Assembly (NCBI GenBank): GCA_044222005.1
Contig: JBGANY010000009.1
Location: 1 to 64,000 of the forward strand
Direction of reading: 5' to 3'
DNA from: Methylotenera_A sp044222005
GTDB taxonomy: Bacteria; Pseudomonadota; Gammaproteobacteria; Burkholderiales; Methylophilaceae
DNA length: 64,000 bases
The notes beneath the pieces were generated by a model, which searched no databases, was not told where the DNA came from, and saw only the letters and a program-made list of their open reading frames with translations. A program made the position numbers and the translations under genes. Shown piece by piece: positions 8,653 through 16,584 of the stretch; position 1 is the stretch's first letter; each line of letters begins with the position of its first letter.

Positions 8653-9781
8653 ATAGCAGCACTCCGTATGGCCAATTTTGACGCACGACCTGAGCCGGCA
8701 GCAATTCCAGAACATGCACTGCAAACTCCATATCTGCCGTTTTAAGCGCTCGTAAAGCATGGGCGCGCAGCAAGGTTTGCAGCGCCTTGCCGAACATGGG
8801 CGGATCCAGCATCTCGCCTTCAAATTTAATCGCGCCGCCATGCAGTGCATCGGCTTCAATTGCTGCTTTTAAAATAGCCACTTTTTGCGCCACATCGGTG
8901 GGTGATGGTGTATAAGCGGTTTTACATAGATGAATATGCCCAGGATGAATCACCTGCTTGCCGGTAAGCCCCATAGCGGCTTCCTGACAGGCGTGTTTGT
9001 ATACAATGCGCGATTCGTTATCGCCATGCAAATCCAGCCAACGGCGCACATCGTGCGGCTCTAAATATTTCTCGGGCATGATATTAGCCCCGAGCAAAGT
9101 CTCCACGCCACCTATCACGCCCTTGCCCGCGATGCGTGCTTCGAACATGAGCTGGTTCATGTAAAACTGCAGCTCTTCAATCCAGTTTTCTGGCGTAATA
9201 TGAATGCCCATGGCCTTGGAGAAATCGTGAATGCCGAACACCACGTGTTTCACAGTGTTGTACTGCATGAGCTCGGGCGCAATCTTGAGCGATTTCGGAT
9301 GCTCGATAATCGGCTGAATGGTGATTTGCGGATTAATACTTAAAAGAAAACTTGATAGATCCCGCACCTCTGCTGCGCCATAAGCCTCGCCCGCTTTCGC
9401 CAGCATGACAACATCAATATATTCCGCCATCTCGCACACCAGCCGCATGTCCAGCTCATATTCGTCCGTACGGAATGGGTTGGCGCGAATCGCAATCGTG
9501 ACGTTTTGGTTGACTCGGCGCAGCTCCGGCAACTCTTGCCGGAGCAAGTCACGGCTCATCTCTTTTTGCCGGCAGCCATCCTCAAGGTCAAAAATCAACG
9601 TGTGCGCATTGGTGAAATGCGCATGCTTTTTCATGCGCGCCGCGGCCTGCGCCATATCCTCATAAATGCCCAGGCTGGGCGCGTATTTTACAGGCGGATA
9701 ATAGAGCTGGATGCCGGGCCAGTAGTCGCCTAACGCCCGGGCATCTATAGATAGCGCCTGTCCACCGATATGCATCATCAC
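8651..9781 (-). CDS. HpcH/HpaI aldolase / CitE-family CoA-ester lyase
   Basis: The 376-residue protein has the HpcH/CitE TIM-barrel marks: LIFDLEDGC (about 63-71) with the conserved acidic DLED, AIRANPFRT, IQPIIEHPKSL with the metal-binding glutamate, and GIHDFSKAMG. Family members cleave or form malyl-, methylmalyl- or citramalyl-CoA or related hydroxyacids with Mg2+. It is longer than CitE (about 290) and nearer the length of bacterial malyl-CoA lyase relatives. An AGGAGG Shine-Dalgarno lies upstream of ATG 9781, and it follows sdhE by 1 base. It is one of three such lyases in the island. Its exact substrate cannot be read from sequence. Confidence 0.82.
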   Translation of the reverse strand: MMMHIGGQALSIDARALGDYWPGIQLYYPPVKYAPSLGIYEDMAQAAARMKKHAHFTNAHTLIFDLEDGCRQKEMSRDLLRQELPELRRVNQNVTIAIRANPFRTDEYELDMRLVCEMAEYIDVVMLAKAGEAYGAAEVRDLSSFLLSINPQITIQPIIEHPKSLKIAPELMQYNTVKHVVFGIHDFSKAMGIHITPENWIEELQFYMNQLMFEARIAGKGVIGGVETLLGANIMPEKYLEPHDVRRWLDLHGDNESRIVYKHACQEAAMGLTGKQVIHPGHIHLCKTAYTPSPTDVAQKVAILKAAIEADALHGGAIKFEGEMLDPPMFGKALQTLLRAHALRALKTADMEFAVHVLELLPAQVVRQNWPYGVLL

Positions 9782-9782
9782 T

Positions 9783-10070
9783 TTATTTCGCCTCCTGATT
9801 ATGATTCATTCCAGCCGCTCTTAATTTTGTAATGACGGCATGCATGCTGCCGTTTTCAAGTGCCGTTACCGTTGCACTGATCAACGCCCAAAAATCATTG
9901 TCCGGCAACTCCAGCAACGCATCGAACGCTTGCTGCTCGTGCAAACTTAGCGTGCCAAATTGCCCATTTACAAAGCGCTGTAACACGATATCCAGCTCCA
10001 GCAGGCCGCGTCTGCAACGCCAGGCTAAACGCCGTTGTTCCGCTTCATTCATGTGTTCGCTATCCGGCAT
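9783..10070 (-). CDS. sdhE: Succinate dehydrogenase flavinylation factor SdhE
   Basis: This 95-residue protein belongs to the SdhE/YgfY family, which promotes covalent FAD attachment to SdhA. The hallmark RRGxxELD motif is seen as CRRGLLELDIVLQRF, followed by the helical LLELPDNDFW segment. It begins directly after the sdhB stop, so it is made with the complex it matures. Confidence 0.93.
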   Translation of the reverse strand: MPDSEHMNEAEQRRLAWRCRRGLLELDIVLQRFVNGQFGTLSLHEQQAFDALLELPDNDFWALISATVTALENGSMHAVITKLRAAGMNHNQEAK

Positions 10071-10808
10071 TTATAACGCCTTGATTGGTATTTCTTTTTT
10101 GGTTATTTTGCGCTCACGCGCGCGTTCAATTTTAAGGTCTTTAATTTTGGCAATCGCCGCATTCGGGTTGAGCTTTTTCGGGCAGACTTCCACACAATTC
10201 ATGATGTTATGACAGCGGTATAAGCGATAAGGGTCTTCGAGATTCTCCAGTCGCTCGGCTTCCGCCTGGTCGCGTGAGTCAGCAATAAACCGATAGGCCT
10301 GCATCAGGCCTGCCGGGCCGACAAACTTATCCGGATTCCACCAGAAACTTGGGCATGACGTGGTACAGGCACCGCATAAAATACACTCATACAGACCATC
10401 CAGTTTGGCACGGTCTTCGGGGCTTTGCAGGCGCTCGGTTTCCGGCAGCGGGTCATTATTCACAAGATATGGTTTGACCGAGTTGTAGTGCTCAAAGAAC
10501 TGCGTCATATCGACCACCAAATCACGTATCACCGGCAGGCCCGGCATGGGGCGCAGCACCACTGGCTCTTCTAAATCCACAAGTTTGGTAATGCAGGCCA
10601 AGCCATTTTTACCGTTGATATTCATCGCATCGCTGCCGCATACGCCTTCGCGGCAGGATTTACGCAAACTCAGCGTTTCATCGTGTTCTTTGATACGGAT
10701 CAGTGCATCCAGCAGCATGTGATCTTCCTCACGCAGTTCGATGTCGTAATCCTGCATGTAAGGCTTTTTATCTAAATCCGGGTTGTATCTGTAAACGCTA
10801 AATTTCAT
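10071..10808 (-). CDS. sdhB: Succinate dehydrogenase iron-sulfur subunit
   Basis: SdhB passes electrons from FAD to the membrane quinone site. Visible clusters are the [2Fe-2S] ligands (CREGVCGSD ... GLAC), the [4Fe-4S] CILCGACTTSCP and the [3Fe-4S] CHNIMNCVEVCPKKLNP. I place the start at ATG 10808 (MKFSVYRYN), 1 base past the sdhA stop with AGAGGG just upstream, which gives 245 residues. A longer frame back to 10835 overlaps sdhA and is unlikely. Confidence 0.95.
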   Translation of the reverse strand: MKFSVYRYNPDLDKKPYMQDYDIELREEDHMLLDALIRIKEHDETLSLRKSCREGVCGSDAMNINGKNGLACITKLVDLEEPVVLRPMPGLPVIRDLVVDMTQFFEHYNSVKPYLVNNDPLPETERLQSPEDRAKLDGLYECILCGACTTSCPSFWWNPDKFVGPAGLMQAYRFIADSRDQAEAERLENLEDPYRLYRCHNIMNCVEVCPKKLNPNAAIAKIKDLKIERARERKITKKEIPIKAL

Positions 10809-10809
10809 T

Positions 10810-12573
10810 CTAGTAAACCCTCTTTTTCGGTTCAAAAGATTCCACAGTAAGCGGTTTTAAGCGCACCGGCTTATAAGCTAATGTATTGTTTTGTTTGTAA
10901 AAAAGTGAATGTTTAAGCCAATTCACATCATCACGTTCACCAAAGTCTTCACGCGCATGTGCGCCACGGCTCTCAGTGCGGGCATTCGCTGCATGCATCG
11001 TCGCAACCGCCACTTCCATCAGGTTGTCCAGTTCCAGCGCTTCGACACGCGCGGTGTTAAACACCTGGCTTTTATCTTTGATAACAATGTGTTGCATGCG
11101 TTTTGTAACAGCATCAATTTCACCCACACCTTTTGCCAACAAATCGGGAAACCGGAATACGCCGCAATGCGTCTGCATGGTTTTGCGCATGGCGGCACCG
11201 ACCTCAGTGACACTCTCGCCGCTGGAGTTTCCCAATCGCGCCATGCGCGCCAATGTTGCTTCGGCAGCACTATTTGGCAATGGCTTATGCGCTTTATTTT
11301 GTGCAATTTCGATCACCATTTTGTCACCTGCAGCTTTGCCAAACACAACTAAATCCAATAATGAATTTGAACCTAAACGATTGGCGCCGTGTACCGAAAC
11401 GCACGCACATTCGCCTACTGCATAAAGCCCATTCACGGGTTTTTCACCTTCCAGCACCACCTGGCCATACAAATTGGTCGGAATGCCGCCCATCATATAG
11501 TGCGCGGTTGGCACGACGGGAATCGGGTCGTAAATCGGGTCGACATTGGCAAAAGTTTTGGCAATTTCGCGTATGCCAGGAAGGCGCTTGTTTATTAACT
11601 CCTTGCCCAGATGATCCAGCTTCAGATGCACCGCATCCTTGTTCTTTCCCACGCCGCGGCCCTCTTTAATCTCGGTTGCCGAAGCGCGTGCAATCACGTC
11701 GCGGCTGGCCAGGTCTTTGGCGTGCGGTGCGTAACGCTCCATAAAACGCTCGCCCTCACTATTCACCAGATAACCACCCTCGCCACGCACGCCCTCGGTA
11801 ATCAGCACACCTGCATGCAGCACACCAGTCGGGTGAAATTGCCAGAATTCCATATCCTGTAAGGGCAAGCCAGCCCGCGCTGCCATGCCCAGGCCGTCAC
11901 CCGTGTTAATAAACGCATTGGTACTGGCCTGAAAGATACGCCCCGCACCGCCCGTAGCCAGCAGCGTGGTTTTGGCTTGGAAAATATGAATCTCTCCCGT
12001 TTCGATTTCCAGCGCAATGACACCGAGCACATCGCCATCTGCATCTCGAATCAAATCAAGCGCGAACCACTCGACAAAAAACTGCGTATTGGCTTGTATG
12101 TTGCGCTGATACAGCGTGTGCAGCATGGCATGGCCAGTGCGATCAGCCACCGCACAAGTACGCGAAATAGGCGTTTCTCCAAAATTCTGCGTCATGCCGC
12201 CAAATGGGCGCTGGAATATTTTCCCACTTTCCAGCCGGTCAAACGGCATGCCAAAATGCTCCAGCTCAATAATGGCTTTTGCGGCGTTTTTGCACATGAA
12301 CTCAATCGCATCCTGGTCACCCAAGAAATCCGAGCCTTTGATGGTGTCATACATGTGCCACAGCCATTTATCCTCGGCCACATTGCCTAGTGCCGCCGCA
12401 ATACCGCCCTGCGCTGCCACCGTGTGCGAACGTGTAGGAAATACTTTGGACAGCACCGCCACCTTGACGCCTGACTGCGCCAGTTGCAGCGATGCGCGCA
12501 AGCCCGCGCCACCGCCGCCAATAATCACTGCATCAAATTGATGCTGTTGAATCTTATTTTGGTCCAATGCCAT
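10810..12573 (-). CDS. sdhA: Succinate dehydrogenase flavoprotein subunit
   Basis: SdhA oxidises succinate to fumarate with covalently bound FAD. The dinucleotide fold GGGGAG is at residues 19-24 and the FAD-linking His is H50 in TRSHTVAAQGG. The catalytic region (HPTGV, EGVRGEGG, RYAPHAKDLASRD) and the C-terminal SRGAHAREDF block are all present. The 587 residues match the family. It takes the succinate produced by PrpB towards fumarate in this island. Confidence 0.96.
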   Translation of the reverse strand: MALDQNKIQQHQFDAVIIGGGGAGLRASLQLAQSGVKVAVLSKVFPTRSHTVAAQGGIAAALGNVAEDKWLWHMYDTIKGSDFLGDQDAIEFMCKNAAKAIIELEHFGMPFDRLESGKIFQRPFGGMTQNFGETPISRTCAVADRTGHAMLHTLYQRNIQANTQFFVEWFALDLIRDADGDVLGVIALEIETGEIHIFQAKTTLLATGGAGRIFQASTNAFINTGDGLGMAARAGLPLQDMEFWQFHPTGVLHAGVLITEGVRGEGGYLVNSEGERFMERYAPHAKDLASRDVIARASATEIKEGRGVGKNKDAVHLKLDHLGKELINKRLPGIREIAKTFANVDPIYDPIPVVPTAHYMMGGIPTNLYGQVVLEGEKPVNGLYAVGECACVSVHGANRLGSNSLLDLVVFGKAAGDKMVIEIAQNKAHKPLPNSAAEATLARMARLGNSSGESVTEVGAAMRKTMQTHCGVFRFPDLLAKGVGEIDAVTKRMQHIVIKDKSQVFNTARVEALELDNLMEVAVATMHAANARTESRGAHAREDFGERDDVNWLKHSLFYKQNNTLAYKPVRLKPLTVESFEPKKRVY

Positions 12574-12576
12574 TTG

Positions 12577-12924
12577 TTAAACATTCCATAAAATTACTGA
12601 CGCCCAAATAAAATAAACCACCAGCAAAACATCTACGGCCGTTTGCAAATAATTTCGCAGGTTTGGGTTAAAAATATAATCCCGTAGCACATCGCGCACA
12701 CCCAGCCACGCATGCGAACACAGGCATATAAAAAATACAAACGTCATCAATCTGAACCAGACTGGCGACATGAATCTATGCCAAGCCTCATATCCTGCAG
12801 GCCGCTGAACGATGAGCATGACCACAAAAACCAACACATAACCAGCCATGATGACCGCGGTTAGCCGCTGTGACAGCCACAGGCGCATACCAGGGTACTT
12901 GTCAGTAAGCAATTGAATCAACAT
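12577..12924 (-). CDS. sdhD: Succinate dehydrogenase membrane anchor subunit SdhD
   Basis: The 115-residue, three-helix membrane protein has the SdhD order: RLTAVIMAGYVLVF, then a second helix with CSHAWLGVRDVLRDYI, whose His is the likely haem b ligand, then a C-terminal helix. It is 3 bases from sdhA. Its Shine-Dalgarno (AGAGG) lies inside the palindromic element that separates it from sdhC. Confidence 0.92.
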   Translation of the reverse strand: MLIQLLTDKYPGMRLWLSQRLTAVIMAGYVLVFVVMLIVQRPAGYEAWHRFMSPVWFRLMTFVFFICLCSHAWLGVRDVLRDYIFNPNLRNYLQTAVDVLLVVYFIWASVILWNV

Positions 12925-13067
12925 TAAAACCTCTGCATTACTACTGCGCTTGTTAATACTGCGTTAAAAAGCGGCTCAAAATCCTCATGGATAGCCAATA
13001 CATTCGGGTTTTTCGCCCCTTTTTGCCTTGTATTATCTTCGCTCGCTACGTAATTCAGAAGTTTTAA
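12924..13067. repeat. 144-bp imperfect palindrome (MITE-like) between sdhC and sdhD
   Basis: The two halves are self-complementary around 12995.5. Matching blocks are TTAAAAC (12924-12930) with GTTTTAA (13061-13067), CTGCATTAC (12933-12941) with GTAATTCAG (13050-13058, one mismatch), and an inner imperfect pairing of the TTAATAC...AAAATCC arm with the GGGTTTTT...GTATTAT arm. It fills nearly all of the sdhC-sdhD spacer, ends on the sdhD start codon and provides the sdhD Shine-Dalgarno. It could be a small mobile element or an operon hairpin. Confidence 0.6.
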
Positions 13068-13076
13068 CATAGCTAA

Positions 13077-13463
13077 CTACCAAACCACAAAAGCAAAAGC
13101 AGCCACTGCAAACCCTACCAGCCAAAGCACCACGCGCCCGGAAAATCGTGCTTTCTGTAACGTCGTCATCCAGTGTGCGTCTTGCAGCAAGTGTCGGATT
13201 CCTGCAAAAAAATGATGGAAAAATGCCCATGCCAACCCAATAAGCATGAGCTTTACAAACCAGGTATTCAATAACTCTGCCAGCGCTGTATAAGTAGCTT
13301 GCGACTTCACAGAGCGCTGAAATGCCAGCAAAATGAACGGCAACATTAAAAACAGCGCAACGCCGGATAAGCGATGCAGAATGGACACCACGGCGTTAAT
13401 CGGCAAGCGGATAGTGAACAGATTCAGGTTCTTGGGGCGATTTTTGACTGATTTTTTCTGCAT
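13077..13463 (-). CDS. sdhC: Succinate dehydrogenase cytochrome b556 subunit SdhC
   Basis: This 128-residue inner-membrane subunit has the SdhC signature VVSILHRLSGVALF (about 25-38) in the first helix. The second helix carries FFHHFFAGIRHLLQD with the haem-ligand histidine region, followed by a third helix. It is the first sdh gene, 12 bases after maeB. About 150 bases separate it from sdhD, which is long for this operon and is filled by a palindrome. Confidence 0.93.
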   Translation of the reverse strand: MQKKSVKNRPKNLNLFTIRLPINAVVSILHRLSGVALFLMLPFILLAFQRSVKSQATYTALAELLNTWFVKLMLIGLAWAFFHHFFAGIRHLLQDAHWMTTLQKARFSGRVVLWLVGFAVAAFAFVVW

Positions 13464-13475
13464 GATTTTTTCTTC

Positions 13476-14672
13476 TTATTCTATTGCGGCAACTGCGACC
13501 GCTCCCGAAACCCGCGCCAATAAACGCTTATCGAAGGGCTTGGGAATAATGTAATTTTTCCCGAATTCAAGCGCCTGCAGGTTGTACGCCTGTAAGACAT
13601 CGGCTGGCACTGGCTCCCGCGCCAGTTCACTCAATGCATGCGCAGCGGCGATTTTCATTTTTTCCGTAATCTTCGTGGCTTTGGCATCCAGTGCGCCACG
13701 GAACAGATACGGAAAACACAGCGCATTATTCACCTGGTTTGGAAAATCACTGCGCCCGGTTGCCATCAAAATATCATCGCGTACGGCATGCGCCACGCTT
13801 GGCAACACTTCAGGATCCGGGTTAGCCAAGGCAAAGATAATCGGATTTTTGGCCATGCTTTTTATCAGCGTTGCATCTAGTGCATTTTTGGCCGAAACGC
13901 CAATAAACACATCGCAATCCGGCATAACATCAGCCAGCGTTTTCGCGCTGGTTGGCTGCACGGCAAGCTCGCGATTATTCTCATGCAGATCGGTTCTTTC
14001 CGCATCCAGCACCCCTTTTCTATCGACCATCGTCACATTGGTCGCGCCCATAAGCTTAAGTAACTTAGCACACGAGCAACCCGCCGCGCCCGCGCCCAGA
14101 AACACGATTTTTGCGGCTGGCAAGGTTTTACCTTGCAGCTCAAGCGCGTTCAGTAGGGCTGCCGCCACTATAACTGCCGTGCCATGCTGATCATCATGGA
14201 ACACGGGTATATTGAGGCGTTTTTTCAATTCGTTTTCAATGTAAAAGCAATGCGGTGCAGCAATATCTTCTAAGTTGATGCCACCAAACGTAGGCGCAAT
14301 ATTCACGACGGTTTGAATAAATTCATCAGGTGTTTTAGCATTAACTTCAATATCAAACACATCAATGCCCGCAAAGCGCTTGAACAGGACGGCTTTGCCT
14401 TCCATCACCGGCTTGCTAGCCAGCGCGCCCATATTACCTAAGCCCAATACCGCCGTACCATCGGTAATCACAGCGACCAGATTGCCTTTGTTGGTATATT
14501 TATAAGCATTGGCTGGGTCGGCATTGATTTCACGCACTGGCTCTGCCACGCCTGGTGTGTAGGCCAGCGATAAATCATCCTGAGTCGCGCACGGCTTGGA
14601 TGACTCCACGCTCAATTTGCCCGGCACGGGGAATTGATGGTAATCGAGTGCGCGTTTTTTTAGGTCATCCAT
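13476..14672 (-). CDS. maeB: Malic enzyme (malate to pyruvate, short form without phosphotransacetylase domain)
   Basis: The enzyme decarboxylates malate to pyruvate and CO2. The 398 residues contain the malic N-terminal domain (YTPGVAEPV about 38-46, GTAVLGLGNMGALASKPVMEGK) and the NAD(P) domain (FLGAGAAGCSCAKLL, DDQHGTA, IFALANPDPE). The phosphotransacetylase-like domain of full-length MaeB is absent. It lies between gntR and sdhC and would drain malate made by FumA, closing a path from succinate to pyruvate. Coenzyme preference is not certain. Confidence 0.9.
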   Translation of the reverse strand: MDDLKKRALDYHQFPVPGKLSVESSKPCATQDDLSLAYTPGVAEPVREINADPANAYKYTNKGNLVAVITDGTAVLGLGNMGALASKPVMEGKAVLFKRFAGIDVFDIEVNAKTPDEFIQTVVNIAPTFGGINLEDIAAPHCFYIENELKKRLNIPVFHDDQHGTAVIVAAALLNALELQGKTLPAAKIVFLGAGAAGCSCAKLLKLMGATNVTMVDRKGVLDAERTDLHENNRELAVQPTSAKTLADVMPDCDVFIGVSAKNALDATLIKSMAKNPIIFALANPDPEVLPSVAHAVRDDILMATGRSDFPNQVNNALCFPYLFRGALDAKATKITEKMKIAAAHALSELAREPVPADVLQAYNLQALEFGKNYIIPKPFDKRLLARVSGAVAVAAIE

Positions 14673-14710
14673 TTTATACCTTTAATTTACACAGCAAGTT
14701 CTAACCCTAA

Positions 14711-14813
14711 AGTGCTTTTCAAAATAGGCAATGGCTAGAAAGGTAAGCACAGTCAGTTCAATTAGTGCGGCAAGCGCAACCTGACAACGCCAGAGCGTAT
14801 TTTCAAAAGCACT
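14711..14813. repeat. 103-bp inverted-repeat element between gntR and maeB
   Basis: Arms of 15 bases, AGTGCTTTTCAAAAT (14711-14725) and ATTTTCAAAAGCACT (14799-14813), are inverted repeats with one mismatch, centred on 14762. The right arm touches the gntR stop codon. It may be a small mobile element or a processing hairpin between the regulator and the metabolic genes. Confidence 0.5.
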
Positions 14814-15550
14814 CATTCGAGTTCACTCATGTAGTGATGATCATCGGTCAAACATAAGCCTAGCCGCCATTCCATCGGCTTGTCACCATAAGTGTATGAA
14901 ACGCGCTCAATACTCAGCAGTGGCGTGCCCTCGCTTAAATGCAATGCTCTTGCAACCTCACCCGTCGCCGCCACGGCGGTTAGCCGCTCCTCCGCACGAA
15001 TCATGCGGATGCCATATTCCGTCTCATACATGCTGTACATCGAGCCGTTATTCTCTTCCACCCTATTCGCATTCAGGCCTTTAAACTGTGCGGCCGGCAC
15101 GATGATATGGTCATAAATCAATGGCCTGCCAGAAAACGTAAGCAGCCGTTTTACTTCTATCAATGCAGCACCTGCCTTCAATTCCAGAATATTTGCTATG
15201 CGATTGTCCGCTTTGGATTTAGTGCACGATATCAACTCATTCTGCAGCAACTCCTTCTGGCCATTCACTGCGGTCAGTCGTAAAAAACGCAGCTTGATCC
15301 CTTCTTCGTTATGCGTAGCGACAAAGGTCCCCTTGCCCTGGCGGCGAATCAGAATGTTCTCGCCTGCGAGGCTGTCTATCGCCTTACGCACTGTGCCTTG
15401 ACTTACTTTATAGCGTGCGGCCAAATCAATCTCACTTGGAATCATCTCGCCCGGGCGCCATTCGCCGCCAATCAGGCTTTGAGTTAAAAGCACTTTGATC
15501 TGGTCGTAAAGCGGCTTGTAACTTGGCGAATTGTAGGTTTTATCTTTCAT
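14813..15550 (-). CDS. GntR-family (HutC/UTRA) transcriptional regulator of the methylcitrate island
   Basis: The 245-residue protein has an N-terminal winged helix (about 10-75: PLYDQIKVLL, EIDLAARYKVSQGTVRKAIDSL, RRQGKGTFV) followed by a UTRA effector domain (about 95-240: RLLTFSGRPLIYDHIIVPA, LSIERVSYTYGDKPMEWR). UTRA domains bind small molecules, here perhaps methylcitrate, propionyl-CoA or a dicarboxylate. It is divergent from the rightward prp genes and leads the leftward operon. The shared 152-base spacer holds a strong palindrome, so autoregulation plus control of both arms is likely (inference). Confidence 0.88.
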   Translation of the reverse strand: MKDKTYNSPSYKPLYDQIKVLLTQSLIGGEWRPGEMIPSEIDLAARYKVSQGTVRKAIDSLAGENILIRRQGKGTFVATHNEEGIKLRFLRLTAVNGQKELLQNELISCTKSKADNRIANILELKAGAALIEVKRLLTFSGRPLIYDHIIVPAAQFKGLNANRVEENNGSMYSMYETEYGIRMIRAEERLTAVAATGEVARALHLSEGTPLLSIERVSYTYGDKPMEWRLGLCLTDDHHYMSELE

Positions 15551-15615
15551 GGTTTACTGCAGCTATTTAAGTTAAGCAAATTAAAACATATTGAATAAAA
15601 ATAGTCTAGTATTTT

Positions 15616-15640
15616 ATATCTTATATAAGATATAAGATAT
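15616..15640. promoter_or_regulatory. Probable GntR operator (perfect 18-bp palindrome plus extra half-site)
   Basis: ATATCTTATATAAGATAT (15616-15633) is a perfect palindrome, and ATAAGATAT recurs at 15632-15640 as a third half-site. It ends 3 bases before the -35 box of the rightward promoter, where bound repressor could block RNA polymerase. Confidence 0.7.
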
Positions 15641-15643
15641 TTG

Positions 15644-15673
15644 TTGACAGCGCTAGAAAGCCATCTATATAAT
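15644..15673 (+). promoter_or_regulatory. Sigma-70 promoter of the rightward prp operon
   Basis: A consensus TTGACA (15644-15649), an 18-nt spacer and a consensus TATAAT (15668-15673) lie 29 bases before the first start codon. This is the strongest promoter seen in the window and sits against the operator palindrome. Confidence 0.75.
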
Positions 15674-15702
15674 CGCTCAATACACAACTAAACCTTATTT
15701 TT

Positions 15703-16584
15703 ATGGAACTTTGTCTTCGCCCACGTCGCTCTGTACTTTATGTGCCCGGTTGCAACCTGCACTATCTGGACCGCGCGCGCACCTTGCCTGCAGACGCAGT
15801 AATTCTCGACCTGGGCGACCCGATTCTAGTGGACGCTAAAATAGAATCACGCAACAACATTGTCGCCGCGGTAAAACAAGGCGGCTATGGCTCGCGCGAG
15901 GTGATCGTGCGCGTGAATAATCTCGATTCCATCTGGGGGCATGACGACATCAAAGCTGTCGCCAATATTGGTGCGGATGCGATACTTTTTCCTAATATAG
16001 AATCGGCCGAGCATGTGCATACCGCGCTCAAACTGCTGGATAATGCAGGCGGCAGCCATATGCCGATTATGGTGATGATAGAAAGTCCGGTTGCGGTGCT
16101 AAATGCCAAAGAAATTGCTGCAGCATCCGATCGCATAGTCTGCATGATGATAGCGACATCGGATTTAACCTCGCAGCTTCATGCGAGGGTGACGCACGAG
16201 CAAAGCGCGATATTAACTGCATTGTCATTGGTGATATTGGCTGCGCGCGCTTATGGGCGTTGCGTGTTAGATGGCATCACCAGCGATTTTAAAAACGTAC
16301 ATTCGTTTGAATACGCCTGCCGCTTGGGACGAGATATGGGCTTTGATGGCAAGACGCTCGTGCACCCCGGCCAAATTGCCTACAGTAACGATGCCTACAC
16401 GCCAAAAGCGAGCGAGGTTGCAGATGCGCGCGCAATTATTCAGGCGCTGAAAGAAGCTAATGAGTCTGGTCGCGGCACCGTAGTGGTGAACGACAGACTG
16501 GTCGAGCATCACCATGTAAAAGCCGCGCAACGCTTATTGAAACTGCACGACATGATTGCAGAATTAGAAGAAGAGTTTATATAG
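15703..16584 (+). CDS. CitE-like CoA-ester lyase with altered DLED motif
   Basis: The 293-residue length and the RSVLYVPG start, RVNNLDS, MIESPVAVL and DGKTLVHPGQI blocks are those of CitE / malyl- or citramalyl-CoA lyase. The usual DLEDAV near residue 35 reads DLGDPI, so the conserved glutamate is missing, while the later Glu of MIES and the Asp of TSDLT are present. It is the first gene of the rightward operon and is adjacent (ATG right after TAG) to a mesaconyl-CoA hydratase homologue, the same pairing as in mesaconyl/methylmalyl-CoA routes. Activity and substrate are uncertain. Confidence 0.82.
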   Translation: MELCLRPRRSVLYVPGCNLHYLDRARTLPADAVILDLGDPILVDAKIESRNNIVAAVKQGGYGSREVIVRVNNLDSIWGHDDIKAVANIGADAILFPNIESAEHVHTALKLLDNAGGSHMPIMVMIESPVAVLNAKEIAAASDRIVCMMIATSDLTSQLHARVTHEQSAILTALSLVILAARAYGRCVLDGITSDFKNVHSFEYACRLGRDMGFDGKTLVHPGQIAYSNDAYTPKASEVADARAIIQALKEANESGRGTVVVNDRLVEHHHVKAAQRLLKLHDMIAELEEEFI

